The notes beneath the pieces were generated by a model. That model was given only the letters and a program-made list of their open reading frames with translations, had not been told where the DNA came from and did not search any database. Position numbers and translations under genes: made by a program. This document shows positions 1-5,975 of a stretch of DNA of 6,904 nucleotides, in pieces. Location of the stretch: the NCBI GenBank assembly GCA_012798485.1, contig JAAZND010000095.1, positions 1 through 6,904 of the forward strand. The letters run 5' to 3'. This DNA is from Candidatus Beckwithbacteria bacterium (GTDB lineage: Bacteria; Patescibacteriota; Microgenomatia; UBA1400; UBA1449). Position 1 is the first letter of the stretch, and every line of letters begins with the position of its first letter.

Positions 1-139
1 CGCGCGGCAACGCTCCCTAACAAGCCGGTAAATGCCATGCTGGCATACGATATACATGAAAACGTTCGTTTTTTAAGGAGATTAATACCAGAAGAAAGCT
101 AAGTACTATTAAGGCCGCACGGCACTTACCGGCTAAACG
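1..139 (+). mobile_element. 3' tail of an upstream integron-like cassette (partial)
   Basis: No gene is visible here. The segment is nearly all attachment site: bases 1-14 are the last cassette-specific bases, then the 5' box and both arms of attC1, up to the predicted crossover after G139. If the cassette rule seen for the next two units holds, the upstream cassette should begin with GTTAGGGAGCGT or close to it, the complement of the box at 10-21. That start lies outside the window. Confidence 0.6.
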
Positions 140-145
140 TTGTGC
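15..145 (+). other. attC-like recombination site 1 (attC1)
   Basis: This is a ~131-bp imperfect palindrome. The 5' R''-like box is CCCTAAC (15-21) and the 3' R'-like box is GTTGTGC (139-145), with the AAC/GTT core triplets paired. Inside them, 23-40 pairs with 117-134: the arms AGCCGGTAAATGCC (23/24-36) and GGCACTTACCGGCT (121-134) match apart from an A-C mismatch at 32/125. Another A-C mismatch lies at 37/120. Both become T-G wobbles on the bottom strand, the strand integron integrases are known to recombine. One unpaired base on the left and four on the right separate the boxes from the stem, like an unpaired central spacer. The R' box departs from GTTRRRY at one position. The length lies at the long end of known attC sites. 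The predicted crossover is between G139 and T140. Confidence 0.72.
59..74. terminator. Small A/T-rich hairpin with T run in the attC1 loop
   Basis: AAAACG (59-64), TT, CGTTTT (67-72) forms a 6-bp stem with a 2-nt loop running into a T tract (to 74). It sits in the variable terminal part of attC1. It could act as a weak intrinsic terminator for the upstream cassette's gene, but the stem is short and A/T-rich, and the T run is largely part of the stem itself. Confidence 0.2.
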
Positions 146-171
146 GTCAGTGTAAAAAGACAGCCGACACG

Positions 172-225
172 CAAATGGCACATTTGGTTTTTGCCGAAAC
201 ACGAGCCAAAACTCAAAAAACCAAA
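172..225. repeat. Overlapping inverted repeats in the leader of the first cassette
   Basis: Two foldbacks share this non-coding stretch. CAAATG (172-177) and CATTTG (181-186) form a 6-bp stem with a 3-nt loop. TTTGGTTTTT (183-192) is the perfect complement of AAAAACCAAA (216-225), giving a 10-bp stem with a 23-nt loop. They are mutually exclusive because 183-186 is used by both. They could be a weak terminator insulating the promoter from upstream read-through, or simply low-complexity sequence. Confidence 0.3.
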
Positions 226-236
226 AGAGCCATTTT

Positions 237-270
237 TTTGCCAACGCACCGACAGAAATTAATAAATTTG
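237..270 (+). promoter_or_regulatory. Bacteroidota-type promoter for the herA operon
   Basis: TAAATTTG at 263-270 is an exact match to the TAnnTTTG -7 box of Bacteroidota sigma factors. TTTG at 237-240 fits the -33 element, 22 nt upstream; published spacings for the TTG form reach about this value. Transcription would start near 276-278, leaving a short leader before ATG 291. There is no Shine-Dalgarno sequence, as expected in this phylum. It lies inside the cassette, so the operon would carry its own promoter. Confidence 0.5.
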
Positions 271-288
271 ACAACTAATATATTGACA
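268..288 (+). repeat. TTGACAAC-N6-ATTGAC element upstream of herA
   Basis: TTGACA occurs at 268-273 and again at 283-288, a 15-nt period, immediately before the start codon. The same arrangement, TTGACAAC, six bases, ATTGAC, occurs at 5164-5183 before the first gene of the second cassette, whose coding sequence is unrelated. It may be a shared regulatory or translation-initiation element, or a remnant of shared cassette-leader ancestry. Confidence 0.4.
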
Positions 289-290
289 AT

Positions 291-2396
291 ATGAGCATAG
301 AACAGGGACTTAACTCAAGACGAGAAAACGACAAACAAGTTGAAAGCCAACAATGGTTTCAAAAGCTTATTCAAGCAGACCAGTATGTTGGTGACATTTA
401 CTCTATCAATTATGAGACAGCAAGAGTAATCATTCACGACTTTTACAGAGAGAAAGTTGGTGGAATACCAAGTTTAAGTTTTCTAATTGCGACACGAGTT
501 GACCCAAGTAAAACAGATATTGACTTTAAAAAGGAAGATGCTTCATTTGTTCTTTTACGAGTAATGGATGCAGCAGCTTTGCCACAAGACAAAGAAGCAG
601 AAAGAATTAGAGTTGAAACGGCTCAAAGAATAAGCGGAGAAACTGAAAAACATTGGGATGACGCAGGTTCAATGGACTTGCGAACAAAAAACATTCTTGG
701 ATTTGCAGGTGTTCAATGTCGAATTATTGGAACATTTTTTCTTGAAGAAAACGGACATAATGTTGACGCCCCTCTTAATCTGAAATTTGGTAGCGATATA
801 TCTAATTACTACCCAAACAGGGGCTTGAAAGTTTATAAGCCAAACGGAAAAGCACTTGAACAAATCGTAAATTACGCAGACCCTTCTAGTATTCAGGCTC
901 ACACAGAGAAATATGGAAACACAGAGAGGGTGAAACTTGGATTTGTTCGCTATGCTTCAACAAATCGTAAATATCAGCAAGTAGATGATGTTCCAGTTTA
1001 TATATATCCTGCGGACTTGCTATCTCAAAAATCTGCATTGTTTGGTATGACTAGAACTGGTAAATCAAACACCACTAAAATTATCGCCAAATCAGTATTT
1101 GAATTAAGAACAAATGAAAATTCTAATGACAGACCACTACGAATAGGGCAAATTATTTTTGACCCAAATGGTGAGTATGCAAATGAAAATGTTCAGGACA
1201 ATAATTCCGCTCTTAAAAATGTTTGGCAACTTTTGCCAAATGGAGTAAAGGCAAACGAAGTTGTTACCTATGGAATTACAAGACATCCAAATGACCCTGA
1301 AAGAACCTTAATGCTTCTAAACTTCTTTGAAACAAGTAATACGCAGATTGGAAAAAGTATAATTGATAGCATCTTATCAGAAGATAGCACTAATTACATC
1401 AAACAATTTTGCCAAGTAAGCTTTGATGAACCTGACCCAAATGACCGAAGTGCAACTACACGTTATAACAGACGATTATTAGCCTATCGTTCAGTATTAG
1501 CCAGAGCAGGTTTTCAAGTTCCACCAAGTTTAAGGGCAAGCACAAGGGGGCTATTTAATCAAGACTTGATTACTGCCCTTCAAACGGGAAGAAATAATAA
1601 TTCGCCAACCCCTGAATATGTTTCAGCAGCACAAGTATTCTCAAATCCAAATCCTGCTTGGGGTCAACTTGCTAACGCTTTTGAAGCATTAGATAAATTC
1701 ATTCGAGACAGTAGCAGCAATTACACGACATTTGAAAATGCTTATGTAAGTCGTCCTAATGGTTCAGGCGACAGATGGGCTGATGAAGATTTGAAAAAAA
1801 TCATTGGCATTTTTCAATATCCCAACGGAACAAGAAAAATCGGTAAAGCGGCAGAACAACATAGTGCCGACACAACAAGTGATTACGCAGAAGATATTTA
1901 CAAACACCTTGTTCAAGGTAAATTGGTAATAATTGACCAATCAAGTGGAGAACCCGAACTCAATAAATCTTCTGCGACCAGAATAATGACAAAGATTTTC
2001 AAAGAAAATCAAAGAAAATTTGTTCAAGGCGAAACTAACATTCCTGAAATTTTAGTTTATGTTGAAGAAGCCCACAATATTTTGCCTGCAGGTAATGATT
2101 TAGATTTATCAGACATTTGGGTAAGGACTGCAAAAGAAGGTTCTAAGTATCGCATCGGAATGGTTTACGCCACGCAAGAAGTAAGTAGCATTCAAAAGAA
2201 CATTCTTAAAAACACTGCCAATTGGTTTATTAGCCATTTGAACAATACCGATGAGACAAAAGAACTTTGCAAGTATTACGACTTTGCAGACTTTGAACCA
2301 TCCATAAGAAGAGCCCAAGATAAAGGGTTTTTAAGAGTAAAAACATTAAGTAACCTATTTGTCATTCCTGTTCAGGTGGACAGGTTTGAAGTTTAA
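291..2396 (+). CDS. herA: HerA-family DNA-translocating ATPase (DUF87 type)
   Basis: A 701-aa protein of the HerA/FtsK superfamily. HerA forms a hexameric ring that pumps DNA and works with the nuclease NurA, which is encoded next door. Residues ~30-240 hold a probable HAS-barrel region, with VGDIYSINYET at 33-43. The ATPase core follows: Walker A GMTRTGKSN (252-260, K258/S259), strand-2 motif FDPNGEY (290-296), Walker B ILVYVEEAH (587-595) with acidic E592-E593, and RTAKEGSKYRIGMVYATQ (612-629) holding the likely arginine finger and the sensor glutamine. The insertion between the strand-2 motif and Walker B (~300-585) is long. Walker A has R255 where typical HerA has G. No membrane segment is seen, so it is cytoplasmic. 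ATG 291 is chosen because the promoter ends just upstream and the N-terminal domain is complete. It is first in the operon, with nurA starting 11 bp after its stop. Family call is firm; the biological role is inferred. Confidence 0.9.
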   Translation: MSIEQGLNSRRENDKQVESQQWFQKLIQADQYVGDIYSINYETARVIIHDFYREKVGGIPSLSFLIATRVDPSKTDIDFKKEDASFVLLRVMDAAALPQDKEAERIRVETAQRISGETEKHWDDAGSMDLRTKNILGFAGVQCRIIGTFFLEENGHNVDAPLNLKFGSDISNYYPNRGLKVYKPNGKALEQIVNYADPSSIQAHTEKYGNTERVKLGFVRYASTNRKYQQVDDVPVYIYPADLLSQKSALFGMTRTGKSNTTKIIAKSVFELRTNENSNDRPLRIGQIIFDPNGEYANENVQDNNSALKNVWQLLPNGVKANEVVTYGITRHPNDPERTLMLLNFFETSNTQIGKSIIDSILSEDSTNYIKQFCQVSFDEPDPNDRSATTRYNRRLLAYRSVLARAGFQVPPSLRASTRGLFNQDLITALQTGRNNNSPTPEYVSAAQVFSNPNPAWGQLANAFEALDKFIRDSSSNYTTFENAYVSRPNGSGDRWADEDLKKIIGIFQYPNGTRKIGKAAEQHSADTTSDYAEDIYKHLVQGKLVIIDQSSGEPELNKSSATRIMTKIFKENQRKFVQGETNIPEILVYVEEAHNILPAGNDLDLSDIWVRTAKEGSKYRIGMVYATQEVSSIQKNILKNTANWFISHLNNTDETKELCKYYDFADFEPSIRRAQDKGFLRVKTLSNLFVIPVQVDRFEV

Positions 2397-2407
2397 CACA
2401 CTATCAT

Positions 2408-3775
2408 ATGAGTTTTGAAGGAGAATTTGCCAGTTACGAGCCTTTAAGACGGTTACTTGATAGTGAAAAAGTTAAATCACTTCAAAACCGACTTAAAATA
2501 AGGCAACAAGAAGAAGAAACAGAAGACTTTGAAGGTTCAATAGTCAAAAAATCTGATTTGACCGAAAGTACCTTGCAACCTGATTTAGTTCTTGCAATTG
2601 ATGGAAGCAATTTAGCCGCTAAAGCAGAAAACGGATTTCCTGGTGCCGAATTTGGTTATATTACCATTGCTTCCGTTTTAATTGACTTGAAGTTAATTGG
2701 AGAGTTAGAAAAAAAAGAATTTGTTGAGCCAAAGAAATTTCGTGAAACAGAAAAAGCATCAACTATTGAAAGCGTTTTTCCCGGTTGTAATGTAATTCTC
2801 GATACAGAAAAAAATGCTAAGTCTTCCTTACGGAGAGCTTTATTTGAAGAGTTACGCAGCAACACCATTTTTTCAGATGGGGAAAGTTTGCTTGACACCT
2901 ACGAGCATCTTTTTAGAATAAAACGTGAACATTTTCAAGAAAGAAATTTACCAAGAAGCCCAATTGATGGAGTTGAAGAAGAAATGACTTATGACTATGG
3001 GGAATATACTTGTCCTCATTCAGGCGAGCCACTTTTCTCAACTGATGCTTTGCGTTTACACGAACTTATGAACCCAGGCGGGAGCAATGGTGAAATGTTT
3101 GGGCAAATAATGTCCACTCTTGAAAAACTTTGGCTTGTTCACATTCTAAGAGCATTTGAACGCAAAGGTTGGTTAGCAACACTCCGCAGAGTTGCTTTTA
3201 TAATGGATGGACCTTTAGCTGTATTCAGCACTTCATCTTGGTTAACAAAAGTTATTAGTCACGAATTAACTCGACTGAATGACCTTCAACGGAAAATAAA
3301 TGGTCAAGATCTTTTAATCATTGGAATTGAAAAATCAGGAACATTCTTCAATCACTTCATTGAGATAGACACTACCAAAGACGGGGTAACTGATAAATTT
3401 CCAAAACAATCTGCCTTACTCTTAAATGACGGCTACATAAAACGAAATATCATTTTTTCTGAGAGTATCAAACCATACGGACAAGACACTTATTTTGGAA
3501 GAAAACTTTTCTACAAAGCGGCATTAGGTCAAAAAATTGTTCCTGTCGTAGCTTGTTTCAACGAGTATCAAAGAAATCTTGATACAGCAAATCCTGACCA
3601 ATTTACAAGATTAGCAGATGTCATGAATTTGCTAGACCAACTTGTTTCAAGCAGATACCCGAATTCTGTTTCACCGTTAGTTTCAGCACACGCAGAAGCA
3701 GCAATTCCTTTGAACTTAGGCAAACGAATCTTTGAAGACATAGCAAGAGAAATAAGAGAGAAATCAAAAGAATGA
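2408..3775 (+). CDS. nurA: NurA-family nuclease, HerA partner
   Basis: A 455-aa protein with NurA signatures. Motif I is VLAIDGSN (61-68, D65), a metal-binding aspartate in an RNase H-like fold. RVAFIMDGPLAVFS (261-274, D267) matches the second conserved Asp-Gly. LLIIGIEKSG (302-311, K309) and the C-terminal PLVSAHAEA (423-431, H428) match the later conserved Lys and His regions. NurA proteins have 5'-3' exonuclease and endonuclease activity and are driven by HerA; here NurA is the only obvious DNA-cutting activity of the operon. Residues ~95-240 form an extended, partly charged insert containing CPHSGEPL (202-209); this is not a complete zinc finger. The N-terminal ~55 residues are charged and may be helical. 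The gene lies 11 bp after herA and overlaps the methyltransferase by 4 bp (ATGA), implying translational coupling. I am confident of the family from motifs and neighbour together, less so of motif I alone. Confidence 0.82.
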   Translation: MSFEGEFASYEPLRRLLDSEKVKSLQNRLKIRQQEEETEDFEGSIVKKSDLTESTLQPDLVLAIDGSNLAAKAENGFPGAEFGYITIASVLIDLKLIGELEKKEFVEPKKFRETEKASTIESVFPGCNVILDTEKNAKSSLRRALFEELRSNTIFSDGESLLDTYEHLFRIKREHFQERNLPRSPIDGVEEEMTYDYGEYTCPHSGEPLFSTDALRLHELMNPGGSNGEMFGQIMSTLEKLWLVHILRAFERKGWLATLRRVAFIMDGPLAVFSTSSWLTKVISHELTRLNDLQRKINGQDLLIIGIEKSGTFFNHFIEIDTTKDGVTDKFPKQSALLLNDGYIKRNIIFSESIKPYGQDTYFGRKLFYKAALGQKIVPVVACFNEYQRNLDTANPDQFTRLADVMNLLDQLVSSRYPNSVSPLVSAHAEAAIPLNLGKRIFEDIAREIREKSKE

Positions 3776-4899
3776 TAGCAAAGGAAAAAATATTGAAAGG
3801 TTTTGAAACTGCCGAAGCACGTTGGGCAAGGTTTGGGCCATATTATGCAATGTTTCCTTTGGAATTTGCATTTGATGTAGTTGAGAAATACTCAAAGAAT
3901 GGTGATTATATAATTGACCCTTTTGCGGGTAGATGCAGTAGTATATATGCTGGTGGCGTTTTAGGAAGAAATAGTTTAGGATTAGAAATTAACCCTGTGG
4001 GTTGGTTGTATGGAACTGTAAAACTGCAACCAGCAGAAAAAGAAGAAGTCATTGATCGACTACTTGAAATTTACAGTAAGAGAAACTATTACAACCGAGC
4101 AATCCAAAAAATGCCCGAATTTTATCGCATTTGTTACTGTGACGAAGTTCTTAAATTCCTGTTAGCCGCCCGAACTCATTTAGATTGGAGAAACAATAAA
4201 GTTGATGCGACTTTGATGTCAATCCTTCTCATTTACCTACACGCAAAAATTGGCGAAGGACTTTCCAATCAAATGAGAATGACTAAATCAATGGGGATGA
4301 ATTACTCTGTTCAATGGTGGAAGAAAAACAATATGACCACACCGCCTGAAATAAACCCCTGCGATTTCATTCTCAAAAAAATCGAATGGCGTTATGAGAA
4401 AGGTAAACCAAAAGTTACTGAGAGTGCCGTTGTGTTCGGAGATAGTTCAAATAAATTAATAAACATTGCAGAAAGAGCAATAAACAACGATATAAAATTT
4501 TCCTTGCTGTTTACTTCACCACCCTATTACTCAATTACTGACTATCACGCGGACCAGTGGTTGCGACTTTGGCTTTTAGGTGGTTCAGAAAATCCTCAAT
4601 CACTAAAAGATAAGCATAAAGGTCGATTTGTAAATAAGCAAGAATATTATGACTTACTAGACAACGTTTTTGGACTTTGTGCCAAAATGATGAAAAGAGA
4701 AAGCACTGTTTATGTTCGGACAGACAAGAGAGAATTTACTTTCAACTCTACACTTGAAATACTGAAAAAGCATTTCCCAAATCATTCAGTTAAAATTGTC
4801 GAAAAACCTTTGACAAAGGACACAAAAACTCAAACAAAACTCTTCGGGGACAAGACAATGAAGCCAGGAGAAGTTGATATAATAATGACAAGAAAATGA
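3772..4899 (+). CDS. Site-specific DNA methyltransferase (N6-adenine or N4-cytosine type)
   Basis: A 375-aa S-adenosylmethionine-dependent DNA amino-methyltransferase. Motif X-like FGPYYAMFP (21-29) precedes the SAM-binding motif I DPFAGRCSS (49-57) and the motif II acidic residue in LGLEINP (69-75, E72). The catalytic motif IV is TSPPYY (248-253), followed by the conserved-looking DYHADQWLRLWLLGG (257-271). TSPPY is shared by N4-cytosine and N6-adenine enzymes, so the base cannot be decided by eye. The order X-I-IV leaves ~170 residues (75-245) between motifs I and IV for a target-recognition region, more like alpha than beta enzymes. There is no separate specificity subunit or conventional restriction endonuclease beside it. 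ATG overlaps the nurA stop by 4 bp, so the three genes form one operon. Inferred role: protecting host DNA from HerA-NurA. Confidence 0.85.
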   Translation: MIAKEKILKGFETAEARWARFGPYYAMFPLEFAFDVVEKYSKNGDYIIDPFAGRCSSIYAGGVLGRNSLGLEINPVGWLYGTVKLQPAEKEEVIDRLLEIYSKRNYYNRAIQKMPEFYRICYCDEVLKFLLAARTHLDWRNNKVDATLMSILLIYLHAKIGEGLSNQMRMTKSMGMNYSVQWWKKNNMTTPPEINPCDFILKKIEWRYEKGKPKVTESAVVFGDSSNKLINIAERAINNDIKFSLLFTSPPYYSITDYHADQWLRLWLLGGSENPQSLKDKHKGRFVNKQEYYDLLDNVFGLCAKMMKRESTVYVRTDKREFTFNSTLEILKKHFPNHSVKIVEKPLTKDTKTQTKLFGDKTMKPGEVDIIMTRK

Positions 4900-4903
4900 G
4901 CCA

Positions 4904-4982
4904 ACCCAACAGCCACACACATTGCCAAGTCGCACCAGCTGACCCGCAAGCCAAAACTTGGCAAAGAGTGTGTCTGTTCCTG
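4904..4982 (+). other. Internal attC-like hairpin, possibly a degenerate site or terminator
   Basis: This is a 79-bp element just after the methyltransferase stop. ACCCAAC (4904-4910) is a perfect RYYYAAC box. It is followed by a stem: ACACAC (4915-4920) with GTGTGT (4968-4973), and TTGCCAAGT (4922-4930) with ACTTGGCAA (4956-4964). GTTCCTG (4976-4982) sits where R' should be but fails GTTRRRY. The TGCCA/TGGCA core lies at the same distance from the boxes as in attC1 and attC2. Its R'' box does not match the start of the surrounding cassette, so it is not that cassette's own attC. It may be a relic from a fused cassette, or a transcript-end hairpin, although no T run follows. Confidence 0.4.
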
Positions 4983-5025
4983 CGCACAACTGACAGACAA
5001 TCAGAACAAAACAAGAACACCGAAC

Positions 5026-5155
5026 GCACAACAAAGTGTATATGCCATAAGGGTTTCAGTGGGTATTCAAGCGTTGTACCCCGCTCAAACTTTCGTGTCG
5101 GTGGACAGGAAACTGCCCCGCAATCCCTTACGGCACATACACTCGACCGTTAGCG
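5026..5155 (+). other. attC-like recombination site 2 (attC2)
   Basis: This is a ~130-bp palindrome, almost the same length as attC1. R'' is GCACAAC (5026-5032) and R' is GTTAGCG (5149-5155), with AAC and GTT paired. Arm 5035-5053 pairs with 5125-5143 along 19 positions with only two mismatches, A5042-C5136 and A5047-C5131. These flank the TGCC/GGCA core exactly as in attC1 and become T-G wobbles on the bottom strand. Unpaired spacers are 2 and 5 nt. The 70-nt loop carries sub-hairpins such as GGGTA (5061-5065) with TACCC (5077-5081). R'' and R' are otherwise not complementary, as expected when they derive from two different cassettes. The crossover is predicted at G5149/T5150. Confidence 0.75.
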
Positions 5156-5163
5156 GTCAGATG

Positions 5164-5183
5164 TTGACAACCCTTAAATTGAC
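5164..5183 (+). repeat. TTGACAAC-N6-ATTGAC element, second copy
   Basis: TTGACAAC (5164-5171), six bases, then ATTGAC (5178-5183), six bases before ATG 5190. The architecture and 15-nt TTGAC period are identical to the element before herA (268-287), while the six intervening bases differ. It is the only candidate control element in the 40-nt leader of this cassette. A clear TAnnTTTG box with a -33 partner is not present here, so the first gene may depend on read-through from upstream. Confidence 0.4.
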
Positions 5184-5189
5184 TACATA

Positions 5190-5900
5190 ATGAAACTTAC
5201 AGGTGGTGTAATAATAATTGGTTCCTTAATTTGGGATCCAGACTTAGAAAAGGGAGATAACCTCAGAAAGGATTGGAGAGATAAGTACCTCCTTGATAAA
5301 AGAACTTATACCAAGTTACCAATTCGCTATGGCAAAATATCACAGAAAAGAAATAAAGTTTATACGATGGTATTTTCTAAAAGCTGTGAAAAAAACCTGG
5401 GTCAGGGATTAATACTTCAATTTAAAGATTATGTCACTGGATTTGAAACCATTAAAAGACAAGCAATTGCATTAGCTATCGCTGAAGGAATTTATAAAAA
5501 TGATAACTTAAGACTTACATCAAATTGGGGATCCGTTGGTTTACTCCTTAATCCAAAACTACGGCAGAATGATATTGCAAGTTATGAATTGATTAAAGAG
5601 GAATGGTCAAAAATTTATCATTCTTATAGAGACACTTTTGTATCCGAAAGTTATAAAACTATCGAAGAAAGTGAATCTGTAATTACAAGCAATGGAGTTT
5701 TAAACATTACATGGCAGGAGGAAATGAATTTATTTGACTTATTGATTGCAACTCCAGTCGTCCCAAAACCAAAATCAATTCCTAACCCTCATGATATTGC
5801 AAAGACATTTCAATCAGATTCTGAATATTTTTTTCAAAATCAAACTAATCAAATAATTACAAGTTGCGATAAAGAAATTCTCATTGAACTTCAAAAGTGA
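5190..5900 (+). CDS. Uncharacterised protein, possible gamma-glutamylcyclotransferase-like fold
   Basis: A 236-aa soluble protein that I do not firmly recognise. The N-terminus is a hydrophobic strand followed by GSLIWDP (VIIIGSLIWDP, 7-17), resembling the YGSL substrate loop of gamma-glutamylcyclotransferase/AIG2-like proteins with Ile in place of Tyr. Next come a Trp/Arg-rich stretch (DWRDKY, 28-33), LPIRYGKIS (43-51) and VYTMVFS (57-63). AIAEGIY (96-102) carries E99, which could be the counterpart of the family's catalytic glutamate. No signal peptide or membrane helix is seen. The C-terminal ~80 residues (LLIATPVVPKP, 184-194, onward) look like an add-on. ATG 5190 is the first start after the cassette boundary and leaves the GSL loop near the N-terminus, as usual for the fold. 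If the fold is right it would act on gamma-glutamyl amines or a modified peptide or nucleotide; substrate unknown. Confidence 0.75.
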   Translation: MKLTGGVIIIGSLIWDPDLEKGDNLRKDWRDKYLLDKRTYTKLPIRYGKISQKRNKVYTMVFSKSCEKNLGQGLILQFKDYVTGFETIKRQAIALAIAEGIYKNDNLRLTSNWGSVGLLLNPKLRQNDIASYELIKEEWSKIYHSYRDTFVSESYKTIEESESVITSNGVLNITWQEEMNLFDLLIATPVVPKPKSIPNPHDIAKTFQSDSEYFFQNQTNQIITSCDKEILIELQK

Positions 5901-5919
5901 TATTTCAATTTATAATAAT

Positions 5920-5941
5920 AAATTTAGTTTTCCTAAATTTG
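5920..5941 (+). promoter_or_regulatory. Hairpin with embedded -7-like box between the two genes of the second cassette
   Basis: AAATTTAG (5920-5927) and CTAAATTT (5933-5940) form a perfect 8-bp A/T-rich stem with a 5-nt loop. TAAATTTG (5934-5941) is also an exact TAnnTTTG match, identical to the box ahead of herA, and would place a start ~28 nt before ATG 5976. I see no TTG at the -33 distance, so promoter activity is doubtful. The stem lacks GC pairs and a T tract, so it is a poor terminator too. Confidence 0.3.
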
Positions 5942-5975
5942 TTTATGCCTCTAATAACCGCTAAAAAAAAGAATT

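Larger units (their letters stand above)
140..5149 (+). mobile_element. Complete ~5.0-kb integron-like cassette carrying herA-nurA-methyltransferase
   Basis: The cassette is bounded by the predicted crossover points of attC1 (G139/T140) and attC2 (G5149/T5150). Its opening GTTGTGCGT (139-147) is a perfect 9-bp reverse complement of ACGCACAAC (5024-5032), the outer 5' box of its own attC2. That is the footprint expected when a circular cassette is opened in R' and inserted. All three genes point towards attC2, as in normal cassettes. It is unusual in size, since cassettes are commonly about 0.5-1 kb with one gene, and in carrying a multigene operon with its own promoter. The call depends on the attC interpretation; no integrase gene is in view. 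Confidence 0.68.

Noticed and set aside
17..274. 85-codon - strand reading frame at the window start
   Set aside because: It spans attC1 and the non-coding leader with the herA promoter. Its hydrophobic look comes from A/T tracts, and it points against all genes.
268..290. TTGACA read as a sigma70 -35 box
   Set aside because: It is only ~17 nt from the start codon, leaving no room for a -10 and transcription start. The TAnnTTTG box fits better.
4984..4990. Second GCACAAC, an alternative R'' box for attC2
   Set aside because: It matches only 7-8 bases of the cassette start and has no stem arm at the right distance. The copy at 5026-5032 matches 9 bases and directly abuts the paired arm.
4786..5034. 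Overlapping - strand frames rich in Cys, Leu and Phe
   Set aside because: They are antisense to the end of the methyltransferase and the attC2 flank in two frames at once, with no start context. Typical shadow frames.
5073..5079. GTTGTAC, another R'-like box
   Set aside because: It lies in the loop of attC2 and pairs locally with GGGTA; it has no box partner or stem in the correct geometry.
4896..5153. 85-codon + strand reading frame overlapping the methyltransferase stop (ATGA)
   Set aside because: It runs through the internal hairpin and almost all of attC2, has a low-complexity composition (many Gln, Thr, Ser, Arg) and no recognisable motif. The palindromic DNA structure explains the open frame better.
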